Assembly (NCBI GenBank): GCA_050178795.1
Contig: JBFXFT010000004.1
Location: 1 to 64,000 of the forward strand
Source of the DNA: STF1-184 sp050178795
GTDB taxonomy: Bacteria; Bacillota; Clostridia; Christensenellales; UBA1242
Reading direction: 5' to 3'
DNA: 64,000 nt
In this document: positions 16,858 through 24,574 of the stretch, piece after piece
How the letters are laid out: the number at the start of each line of letters is the position of its first letter
Numbering within the stretch: position 1 is the first letter of the stretch
Position numbers and translations under genes: made by a program
Notes under the pieces: generated by a model
What the model was told of the DNA's origin: nothing
Databases searched by the model: none
Seen by the model: the letters and a program-made list of their open reading frames with translations, nothing else

Positions 16858-19800
16858 TTAGTTTTCTTTATTTTTTCTATTTTCTCTTGCTTGTTGCCTT
16901 TTAAGTTTGTTTTTAGCATAAGCGTCTTTTTGCTTTTGCTTTATTTCATACTTAATTGCTTTAACTTGAGCCTTGTAAGTACGATATTTTTCAAATAGAA
17001 CTTGTTCTTCTTTTTCTAGTTTTTCAATTTCTTTTTCAATTTGTTCAAACTCTTGCATTAGTTTTGCACGTTTTTCATCGTACATCTTTTGTTTTTCAAG
17101 TTTGAATCTTCTATTTTCTTCTTTTCTTACAAGTTTTTGAGCCTTAACTTTAGCGCCATCAACCTTTTTGTTTTCGGTTTGTGCTTCAGTCTTTATTTCA
17201 GCAATTTCTTTTTCTTCTTTTGCAATTTGTGCTTCTTTAAACTCAGCAATTTCAATCTTATATTGTTTTTCGTTTAGGTCTAATTGATTTTGTAATTCTT
17301 TTAAGTCTTCTTTTAATTTTGCTAAGCGCTCTTGTCTTTCTTTTACTACTTCACGCCTCTCGTGGTCTATTGCTAGAGTTCTGTTTCTGTCATATATTTG
17401 AGAGCCAATTCTCTTTCTAACAAGTTTGCTAAAATTAATTTGCCTTATTGCATAGCCTAGAACTGCAATTATTACAGATATTCCAAGAAGTAGGGTAGGT
17501 ATTAACAAGTAGTCAAAACTTGAAGTTGCTGTTTCGTCTGTCGTGTCGGTATCTGTGTCTGTCGTGTCGGTTGATTCGCCTACATAGTTTATAACATTTG
17601 TTGCAGGATATTCGTTTGAAAGTAGTGCAACTCCTGAAGTATAGGTGTCTTCATCTATTGATTCAACAGATATATTGCTAAAGAACGCATAACCTTTTGT
17701 TAAACCATTTGCACTGCCAAGACCTAAAATAATGTTAAAGGTTTGAGCGGTTGTAGTGTTGATATAGAAGTTGTATGCAACATAGTCGTTTACAGTTTGA
17801 TTTGCTTGTGTATCAATTCCTATAAAACTATCAGTAATTCCGCTAAGTGCTATGCTTGCACCATAAGGTATTGTTTCGTCATCGTCATTCGTTTCAGTAT
17901 TTTCTGCTAGTTGGCTTAGTCCAAATGTTTTAACATATATTGTAACTTGATAATAACTATCTGCTATTAATGAGTAAGTGTAATCAGAAGTGTAAGTATA
18001 GTATATGTCGTCAGTACTTGAAATCATAAGTACATTTGAATTTGTTTCGCTTGCAGAAAGTGGGTTTACAAGTCCAGGGAAGTTAGATTCGCTAGCCTCA
18101 TAGTTTGCAGTGTCAAGTACGCCAGCACGTATAAACTCTGCATTTACATCGTTTACATTGTCTGCCGTATAGTTAAGTGGGGTATATAGTCCGCCATTAA
18201 TGTTTGAACTTATTGCCCCAAAGTTTTCATAATTTAGGTCAACAAAGTTTGTATTGTCGCCACCAGCAGTTTTTGCTGCCACATAGGCGTCTTCGTCAAT
18301 GTTGTTCATAACTACGTTATCAAAGAAGGCAAAACCGCTAATTTCTTGTTCTGTCGTTCCCATAACGAGTTTAACCGTAACTGTTAAAGCGTCTGCTGGT
18401 GTTTTGATGTATGTAGTATATTTGGTCCAAGTCAAATCACTTTCAAGTCCGTTTAAAGTGATTAAAGTGGTTGTATCTGTATTTATAAGTACGCTAACAT
18501 TGTTTGCACTTAGGCTTTGAGTTTGAATGTAAAAACTAAACTCATAATAAGCGCTTGCACCCAAACTTGTGCTCTCACTTATGAAGTATTGACTGGTTAT
18601 TGACTCGTTGCCAATCATAAATACATTGTTGCTTATGTCATCATTTACAACGTTGTTTAAATTGCCTGGGTTACTAAAACCGTCGTAGTTAGTTGTGTTA
18701 GTTTTTATGTCATTAAAGTGTGCTGTATTTGTGTTTATTACACCGTTTGTGCTGTTTACATACTCAAAGTTTGTACTGTCTGAGCCTTGTGTCCAGTTTG
18801 ATGCTGTATATGGGTAAGTATCTGCAAGGGTATTTATTGTTACATCATTAAAAGTACCATTATCTATAGTCAGTGCAGTTGCTGAACTTGCAAAGTCTGC
18901 CTCTTGAACATTTGAACCGCTACTTAGTGTTTCAAATTGGTCGGTAGTTACTTCTGTTAGAGTAACGTTATCAAAGAAGGCATAACCAACTTCGCTCGTG
19001 TCCTCATCTCCAACCCATACTTCAAGGTTTGCATAAGAATCAACAAACATATTGCCCCTAATTAGGAAAGAGTACTCAATCCAGTTTTCATATTTAACAC
19101 TTGTTTTTGTCGTCGTATTAATGCCTGTTATGCTCTCTTCAACTGGGGTATAAGAAGTGTTGTCTTCTCCGTAAGGGTTTTGTTGAATAAGTTTTAAAAT
19201 TGCACCATTTTCAAGGTCGCTTGTTTTAACGTAAACACTTAACTTGTAAAGTTTGTGTTGTTCAATTAAAATATCTGAACTCTTAAAACCTATGCTTGCA
19301 GGGTTTATGTTGTTTATTAAAAGTGCCCTAGTGTTGTCATAAATATTTGCGTCTGTTGGGCTAGTTGCAACTTGTGTTAGTTCCGAATTAAAGTTGCCAT
19401 CAATATAGTAAACGCCGTTTACAGCGTACTCGCTGTCTGGCATTGAGTTATTTGCTGTAAGTCTTTCCCAACCTATGTTTGCTGTTTCTGGGTCGTTTAT
19501 TGTTTGTTCAAAGTCGCCATTTACTACTGCATTACTAACAACGCCCTCTTTTAAATTTAAAATTTTATAATTGTTTTGAGTTGTAATAGCGTTTATCTCG
19601 CTATAGTATGTATCGTTAGAAACTGAATAAATATGAACTTCGTCAAAGAAAACTGCACCTTGAGAAGTAAAATCGTTTTGACTACCTAAATAAAACTCTA
19701 GGTTTAGGGTTTGACTTGTTATTGAGTCAGTCTCTACAAAGAACTTGTAAAGTTCCCATTCGCCATAAGTGTTAATAGAAAGTAGTTTAGAATTGTCGCT

Positions 19801-20337
19801 ATTTGTTATTTGGTCGTCTCCGTCTAGGTAAACTGATGCCGTTGAACTGATGCCATTTACATCTTGCGTCTTAACATAGAACGAAATGGTGTAATAGCCA
19901 TTAGATGATAAAACGAAACTACTTGATTTGTAGCCGTAACTTAAATTTGCGCTTTCAGCGTTTATCATAAGAATTTGGTCTTCACCGGTAGGTGCACTTA
20001 ATGGCTTACCAGGGTTAAAGTCCAAATTATATTCGTCTAAGTGCTCGTCATATACGCTTTGAGATACGTCAATAAGACCGCTAGTTATGCCACCACTTGA
20101 ACCTACACTAGTCCAGCTGTTAGGAATGATAGGGTAAACTGATGATGTTGGGTTTTCAAAATCGCCATTGCTTAAAGTGATTTCAGTAGGTGAGTAAATA
20201 GCGTTTACTTTGCCAATTTCACTAGTTTTTGAAAAAAGTCCAAAGCCAAAAATTAGTGGAGAATTTTGCATAACAAACAAAGCCAAAATCAAAGTTATTG
20301 CAGTTATTGATTTAAAGTTTAAAAAATGATTTTTCAT
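16858..20337 (-). CDS. Large surface protein: four sugar-binding-like repeats, TM, cytoplasmic coiled coil
   Basis: A 1159-residue protein. Residues ~1-40 are an export signal or anchor. Four extracellular repeats of ~200 residues follow (starting near 57, 272, 495 and 705). Each has the order N-G-D/T-F-E, V-L-M-I, Y-Y-x-x-S-F/I-Y-V-K-T and G-x-A-F-F-D-N-V, which fits a jelly-roll, CBM-like or galactose-binding-like fold. A Thr/Asp-rich spacer leads to one membrane helix (~955-980). The last ~175 residues are a highly charged, Lys/Glu-rich coiled coil with a basic end, predicted to be cytoplasmic. It is monocistronic with its own TTGCAA/TATAAT promoter and AAAGGA site. The function is unknown; it could link wall or glycan binding to an inner scaffold. 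Confidence 0.78.
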   Translation of the reverse strand: MKNHFLNFKSITAITLILALFVMQNSPLIFGFGLFSKTSEIGKVNAIYSPTEITLSNGDFENPTSSVYPIIPNSWTSVGSSGGITSGLIDVSQSVYDEHLDEYNLDFNPGKPLSAPTGEDQILMINAESANLSYGYKSSSFVLSSNGYYTISFYVKTQDVNGISSTASVYLDGDDQITNSDNSKLLSINTYGEWELYKFFVETDSITSQTLNLEFYLGSQNDFTSQGAVFFDEVHIYSVSNDTYYSEINAITTQNNYKILNLKEGVVSNAVVNGDFEQTINDPETANIGWERLTANNSMPDSEYAVNGVYYIDGNFNSELTQVATSPTDANIYDNTRALLINNINPASIGFKSSDILIEQHKLYKLSVYVKTSDLENGAILKLIQQNPYGEDNTSYTPVEESITGINTTTKTSVKYENWIEYSFLIRGNMFVDSYANLEVWVGDEDTSEVGYAFFDNVTLTEVTTDQFETLSSGSNVQEADFASSATALTIDNGTFNDVTINTLADTYPYTASNWTQGSDSTNFEYVNSTNGVINTNTAHFNDIKTNTTNYDGFSNPGNLNNVVNDDISNNVFMIGNESITSQYFISESTSLGASAYYEFSFYIQTQSLSANNVSVLINTDTTTLITLNGLESDLTWTKYTTYIKTPADALTVTVKLVMGTTEQEISGFAFFDNVVMNNIDEDAYVAAKTAGGDNTNFVDLNYENFGAISSNINGGLYTPLNYTADNVNDVNAEFIRAGVLDTANYEASESNFPGLVNPLSASETNSNVLMISSTDDIYYTYTSDYTYSLIADSYYQVTIYVKTFGLSQLAENTETNDDDETIPYGASIALSGITDSFIGIDTQANQTVNDYVAYNFYINTTTAQTFNIILGLGSANGLTKGYAFFSNISVESIDEDTYTSGVALLSNEYPATNVINYVGESTDTTDTDTDTTDETATSSFDYLLIPTLLLGISVIIAVLGYAIRQINFSKLVRKRIGSQIYDRNRTLAIDHERREVVKERQERLAKLKEDLKELQNQLDLNEKQYKIEIAEFKEAQIAKEEKEIAEIKTEAQTENKKVDGAKVKAQKLVRKEENRRFKLEKQKMYDEKRAKLMQEFEQIEKEIEKLEKEEQVLFEKYRTYKAQVKAIKYEIKQKQKDAYAKNKLKRQQARENRKNKEN

Positions 20338-20371
20338 ACTTATTCCTTTATTATTAATTTATCGCTTATTT

Positions 20372-20400
20372 ATTATAATATAAAACATTATATATTGCAA
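20372..20400 (-). promoter_or_regulatory. Promoter of the coiled-coil surface protein
   Basis: On the minus strand: TTGCAA (20400-20395), 17 bases, TATAAT (20377-20372), 35 bases before the ATG. Confidence 0.7.
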
Positions 20401-20485
20401 ACGAATTAACCAATAAATAACGCTAACAAATAAAATTTCACAAGCGCAAAAGTCCCATTTTTTAGCGTCAATGTTTTTAAATTTG

Positions 20486-20514
20486 TTTACTAAAAAGTTG
20501 CAATATGGTATTAT
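20486..20514 (+). promoter_or_regulatory. Extended -10 promoter of the RnfC-like gene
   Basis: TTTACT (20486-20491), 17 bases, TGG-TATTAT (-10 at 20509-20514). It lies back-to-back with the minus-strand promoter 20372-20400. Confidence 0.55.
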
Positions 20515-20541
20515 GAAAGAGGTTAAATTAAAGGAATTTTT

Positions 20542-21684
20542 ATGACAAAAAACAAGTATTTAAAAGTAAATAAAGAACTATTAAATGGAAGCAAATTATT
20601 GACATTAAATTTGCCAAATTTTGTGTATTTACCGCTAGTTAAAAATGGCGAAAAATTGACCCTATTAAAGTCCATTGAAGACGAGGTAAAAGAGGGTGAA
20701 ATAATAGCCCAAAATGACACTAAAACATATAGTTTATTGAGTACAATAAGTGGCAAAATTAAGAGCGTAGAAGAGGAGTGTTTACCAAGTGGCGAATTTG
20801 TTTTAGCCGTTAAAATTGAAAACAATTTTAAAAGCGTTGAACCCCTAAAAAAGTTAGTAAAACCTAGCGATAGCGCCATAAAGACAAGAATTTTAGAGGG
20901 CAATATAACTCAACTTTTTGGCGTTGAAAATGGTACAGAAATTTTAATTGATGGTATGGAAACTAAAACGACTTTAGGTCTAAATAATTTTTTAATAAAA
21001 AACCATTTAAACCAAATTTTAAAGGGTACAAATTTGCTTAAAAAAGCCTTCAATTTAGAGCATATAAAATTGATGGTTAATAAGGATGAAAAACAATTAA
21101 TAAATGAGGGTATTGAAAAGTTAAATTTAAAGGGTCTTGAACTAGTAAATCACGCTAAAAAATTTAAGGACACAGTGCTTAGTTTGGAGACAGTTTTAAA
21201 CCTTTATAACGCTGTAGAACACGGAGACATGGCAAACGAAAAATTTGTGGCAGTCGCTGGTCTTAGTGCTAAGAACCCTAGTTATTATTTAGTTAAAATT
21301 GGCACTTCAATGGAGGAGTTAATTGAACTTACAGGTGGGCTTAGACATACCTATGAAGAGATAGAAAATTATAGGGACAATGCCCTAATGGCACTTCATG
21401 ACGAGGTGGAATTAAAAAAGGAAATTAAGTTAGAAGAAAACGAGGACGAAAGGGAAAAACTATTAGACTTGTTGAAAGAAAAAAAGCACGAAGCGCGCGA
21501 GCATATATTTGACAAATTAGAGGAGCATAGAGAAAAATACGCCCTATGCCTTTCAAACATTGTAGTAATTGTAGACGACAAAATTTACCCAATTAATCAA
21601 ATAAAAAACAGCGTCGCAAGCGGTGTAAATTCTGTGTTATTTTTGAGCAACAGAGAGCACCCAAAACACAGTAAAAAGCGCTAA
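20542..21684 (+). CDS. RnfC-like protein lacking flavin and Fe-S parts
   Basis: A 380-residue protein. Residues ~30-95 resemble the barrel-sandwich hybrid domain of RnfC/NqrA (V-Y-L-P-L ... V-K-E-G-E-I-I-A ... I-S-G-K-I). Residues ~213-266 resemble its central and SLBB parts (V-L-N-L-Y-N-A-V, F-V-A-V-A-G, K-N-P, V-K-I-G-T-S-x-E-E-L-I). The NADH/FMN-binding glycine-rich motif is not visible. The two C-terminal 4Fe-4S clusters are absent: the protein has only two Cys. A Lys/Glu-rich helical tail (~285-380) takes their place. No other rnf gene is nearby. It is therefore an Rnf-derived, probably non-redox protein; the role is unknown. Confidence 0.6.
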   Translation: MTKNKYLKVNKELLNGSKLLTLNLPNFVYLPLVKNGEKLTLLKSIEDEVKEGEIIAQNDTKTYSLLSTISGKIKSVEEECLPSGEFVLAVKIENNFKSVEPLKKLVKPSDSAIKTRILEGNITQLFGVENGTEILIDGMETKTTLGLNNFLIKNHLNQILKGTNLLKKAFNLEHIKLMVNKDEKQLINEGIEKLNLKGLELVNHAKKFKDTVLSLETVLNLYNAVEHGDMANEKFVAVAGLSAKNPSYYLVKIGTSMEELIELTGGLRHTYEEIENYRDNALMALHDEVELKKEIKLEENEDEREKLLDLLKEKKHEAREHIFDKLEEHREKYALCLSNIVVIVDDKIYPINQIKNSVASGVNSVLFLSNREHPKHSKKR

Positions 21685-21707
21685 ATTTGCATTTTTATTA
21701 AAGCCTA

Positions 21708-21735
21708 TTGACGGGTGCAAATAATGTGGTATAAT
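21708..21735 (+). promoter_or_regulatory. Upstream promoter of the ppx-like gene
   Basis: TTGACG (21708-21713), 16 bases, TGG-TATAAT (21730-21735). Confidence 0.55.
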
Positions 21736-21815
21736 AAAGTACAATTTTTATATGAAATTTATATAATTTTTAAAAAAACTTAGCAAACCTTATATACAAA
21801 CTAGAATTAGTATGT

Positions 21816-21821
21816 TATAAT
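21816..21821 (+). promoter_or_regulatory. Downstream extended -10 of the ppx-like gene
   Basis: TGT-TATAAT about 37 bases before the TTG start, giving a short leader that contains GGAAGAGG. This is a second promoter 85 bases after the first. Confidence 0.5.
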
Positions 21822-21857
21822 TTGCTGTAAAAACAAATAAGGAAGAGGTCATAAATC

Positions 21858-23408
21858 TTGAATAAAATAGCAGTAATAGAACTTGGAACAATGAGCATAA
21901 AGTTAGTGCTAGCGCATGTTTTGCCTAGTGAGTCTTTTGTAGTATTTGACGAGGTGGTGGAACCATTAAAACTTGGCGAAGATATGGACAAAGACGGAAT
22001 AATAAAACTAGCTAATATACAAGAGACTGTCAACGCATTAAAAATGTTTAGGGCACTTTGTGATTCTCATGAAATTACGGACATTTTTGCTTTCACTACA
22101 AAAGCGGTTAGAGAAGCAAAAAATCAAAAGAGCTTTTTAGAAGAAATGTATAATCAAAGCGGTTTCGCTTTTAAAGTTTTAACAGAAGAGGAACAATTAA
22201 AAGGACTTTACACTGGCGTAATCAACACATTAGATGTTCCAAAGGGCTTAATTGTTGAAATTGGTGGCACAGGAGTTCAATTAATTGCATACAATAGGCG
22301 CACAATACTAAACCAAACAATTGTTGACCTTGGTGCACTAAATTTAGCTGAAAAATATGACGAGAGTGAACTAAGCGCAGAAGAAAGAAGCGCTGCAATG
22401 GTAAAGGACTTTAAAGAAGAATTAAACAAACTTGAATGGGTTAAGGCGATTGAACCAGAATACGCAATAGTTGGCGTAGGCACAAACATTGAAAACATTG
22501 TAAAGATTAATCAAAAGCAAAAACGTTACCCAATAGACGCAGTGCACGCATACGAAATGAAACTTGAAGATGTTGACGGCGTTTACAATCTAATTAAAGG
22601 CTTAGACGCAGACAAAACACGCAAAATTAAGGGCATAAGTAGCGATAGGGCAGACGTTCTAGTTAGCAGTGCAGCAATATTAAAAGCAATAGTTGAAGAA
22701 CTAAAAATTGAAAAAACAGCGGTAGAAGGCGAGGAAATACTTGAACGCAATGTTGTTTATTCAAAAAATGGTTTGAGCGAGGGCGTTTTATTCAATAAAA
22801 CCGTTTCAATAACTAATGATAAGCCAATTACAGACATTTTAGGCTTTAGCCTTGCAACAGCAAGCGATTATTACAATTCTAAACCAAATAATGACGAGCA
22901 CGTTTATAATTTGTCTATGATACTATTTAAACAACTAAAAGTTTTACACAAATTGACTAGAAGTTATGTAAAAGTTTTAAGGGTTGCATCAAGTATGCAT
23001 AGCGTAGGCAAGAGAATAAACTTCTATAACAACACCAAAAACGCTTTTAATGTGGTTTTAAACTCTAACCTTTATGGCATTAACCACAAGGAACTAGTTT
23101 TAGCAAGTTTTGTAGTTAGTTCACAAAATTTAGAGGACTTTAAACTTACGGATTGGGTAAAATATAAAGACCTAGTAACAGAGGAAGACATAATAGCCGT
23201 TCAACGCCTAGCAGTAATTGTTAAAATTGCAGCGGCACTTGATAGGTTTATGAAAAAGCGCGTAATAGACGTAAATTGTGACATATTGGGCGACAGCGTA
23301 ATAATGAAGACAATTTTAGACGGAAAAGCAGTGCTAGAAATTAGAGAAGCAACAAAAACAGCCGAAGACTTTAAAAAGGCTTATGGCAAAAACCTAGAAA
23401 TTTTATAA
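21858..23408 (+). CDS. Ppx/GppA phosphatase family protein
   Basis: A 516-residue protein of the exopolyphosphatase / pppGpp phosphohydrolase family (ASKHA actin-like fold). Residues 1-~300 contain phosphate loop 1 (I-E-L-G-T-M-S-I-K), FTTKAVREAKN, LTEEEQLKGLYTGV and the phosphate-2 loop V-E-I-G-G-T-G. The C-terminal part (~345-515) resembles the HD-like helical domain (MHSVGKRI, NHKEL). The usual D-x-G-S/N in loop 1 is E-L-G-T and the second loop is E-I-G-G-T, both within family variation. TTG is the start, supported by GGAAGAGG. It is followed by an MreB-like gene with the same fold class. Confidence 0.82.
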   Translation: MNKIAVIELGTMSIKLVLAHVLPSESFVVFDEVVEPLKLGEDMDKDGIIKLANIQETVNALKMFRALCDSHEITDIFAFTTKAVREAKNQKSFLEEMYNQSGFAFKVLTEEEQLKGLYTGVINTLDVPKGLIVEIGGTGVQLIAYNRRTILNQTIVDLGALNLAEKYDESELSAEERSAAMVKDFKEELNKLEWVKAIEPEYAIVGVGTNIENIVKINQKQKRYPIDAVHAYEMKLEDVDGVYNLIKGLDADKTRKIKGISSDRADVLVSSAAILKAIVEELKIEKTAVEGEEILERNVVYSKNGLSEGVLFNKTVSITNDKPITDILGFSLATASDYYNSKPNNDEHVYNLSMILFKQLKVLHKLTRSYVKVLRVASSMHSVGKRINFYNNTKNAFNVVLNSNLYGINHKELVLASFVVSSQNLEDFKLTDWVKYKDLVTEEDIIAVQRLAVIVKIAAALDRFMKKRVIDVNCDILGDSVIMKTILDGKAVLEIREATKTAEDFKKAYGKNLEIL

Positions 23409-23416
23409 AAAATTAA

Positions 23417-23443
23417 AAGACCATTAGCAATTAATGGTTTTTT
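23417..23443 (+). terminator. Intrinsic terminator
   Basis: ACCATTA pairs with TAATGGT and is followed by Ts, just after the ppx-like gene. Confidence 0.8.
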
Positions 23444-23506
23444 ATTGTAAAAATGAACTTTTTTGTGTTAGAATATTATAAACATAAGAACATTTGAGGG
23501 GAATAT

Positions 23507-24517
23507 ATGTCGCAACTAGAATTTGCAATAGAACTTGGAACAACAAATACCGTCATCTATAAAAGGGGTAGCGGTATAGTTTTGTGTGAGCCAAGCCTTA
23601 TTGCTCTTAGTAAGGAAAACAAAAAGACCGTAGTAAAAGCAGTGGGAACTTTGGCAAAGAAAATGCTAGGCAAGACTAGTAGCGCTACAACTATATCTAA
23701 CCCTATTGAAGAGGGAGTAATTAAAGATAAAGAGTTAGCATATTCCATGCTAAAACACTTTATGAAAAAAATTATTACCGAAAAATTTGTTAAGCCAAAA
23801 ATTAGAATGCTATTTGTCATTCCTTGCGGACTAAACATAAGGGAAAAGGCAGAATATAAAAGCCTGGGTTATAGACTTGGCGCTGGCAAAGTTGACTTTG
23901 TTGAAAGCGTTATTGCAGCCCTTGTTGGTGCTGGGGTATCTACTGAAAACCCAAGCGGAGTAATGTCCTTAAATTTGGGTGGCGGAACAGTAAATGTTGG
24001 CGCAGTAAGTTTAAACACCATAATAAACGGCTATACGATATCTATTGGTGGAGCCAAAATGGACGAGGCAATAAAGCGCTATGTTGAAGAGGCTTACGAA
24101 CTTGAAATAAGTAATCAAACCGCCGAAAAGATTAAAAAAGAAATAGGCAGTTTATACATACACGACACTAGCAATATGGAAGTAAACGGCATAGATACAG
24201 CAACAAAAGCCCCAAAGCAGGAAGTTGTATTTTCTACAAATATTAGACCAGCCATTGAGTACTATTTTCAAAAGATAAGTGCAGCGGTTGAAGACATTTT
24301 AAACAACTGCTCGCCAGATATAGTGGCAGACATAGCAAATAATGGCGTATATGTAACTGGGGGTCTTGCAAACCTTACAGGCATTGAAAATTACCTAAAA
24401 AAGAGACTTCGTTTACCAATTTATGTGGTAGATGAGCCAGAAGAGGCAGTAATAATAGGTGCAGGCAAACTACTTTCAGATAAACGCGGACTAAACTCAA
24501 TTATTAGAGAAAATTAA
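23507..24517 (+). CDS. Divergent MreB-like actin homologue
   Basis: A 336-residue actin-fold protein close to MreB/Mbl, the cytoskeletal proteins that guide lateral wall synthesis. Visible features are phosphate loop 1 (E-L-G-T-T-N-T), the block N-P-I-E-E-G-V-I-K-D, phosphate loop 2 (N156-L-G-G-G-T) and the adenosine motif V-T-G-G-L-A-N-L near 290. Two positions normally critical for ATP hydrolysis look changed by eye. The Asp of D-I-G-G-G-T is Asn156, and the E-E-P stretch reads E-S-V at 133-135. The family's usual mreC/mreD partners are not beside it. RBS GAGGGG precedes ATG. It may be a non-hydrolysing accessory MreB. Confidence 0.8.
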   Translation: MSQLEFAIELGTTNTVIYKRGSGIVLCEPSLIALSKENKKTVVKAVGTLAKKMLGKTSSATTISNPIEEGVIKDKELAYSMLKHFMKKIITEKFVKPKIRMLFVIPCGLNIREKAEYKSLGYRLGAGKVDFVESVIAALVGAGVSTENPSGVMSLNLGGGTVNVGAVSLNTIINGYTISIGGAKMDEAIKRYVEEAYELEISNQTAEKIKKEIGSLYIHDTSNMEVNGIDTATKAPKQEVVFSTNIRPAIEYYFQKISAAVEDILNNCSPDIVADIANNGVYVTGGLANLTGIENYLKKRLRLPIYVVDEPEEAVIIGAGKLLSDKRGLNSIIREN

Positions 24518-24524
24518 TAGAAAT

Positions 24525-24552
24525 AAAAAAACCACTTAAACAGTGGTTTTTT
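24525..24552. terminator. Bidirectional intrinsic terminator
   Basis: AAAACCACT pairs with AGTGGTTTT; it lies between the convergent mreB-like gene and the minus-strand membrane protein. Confidence 0.85.
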
Positions 24553-24574
24553 ATTGCAGTTTTCATTTTATTTA

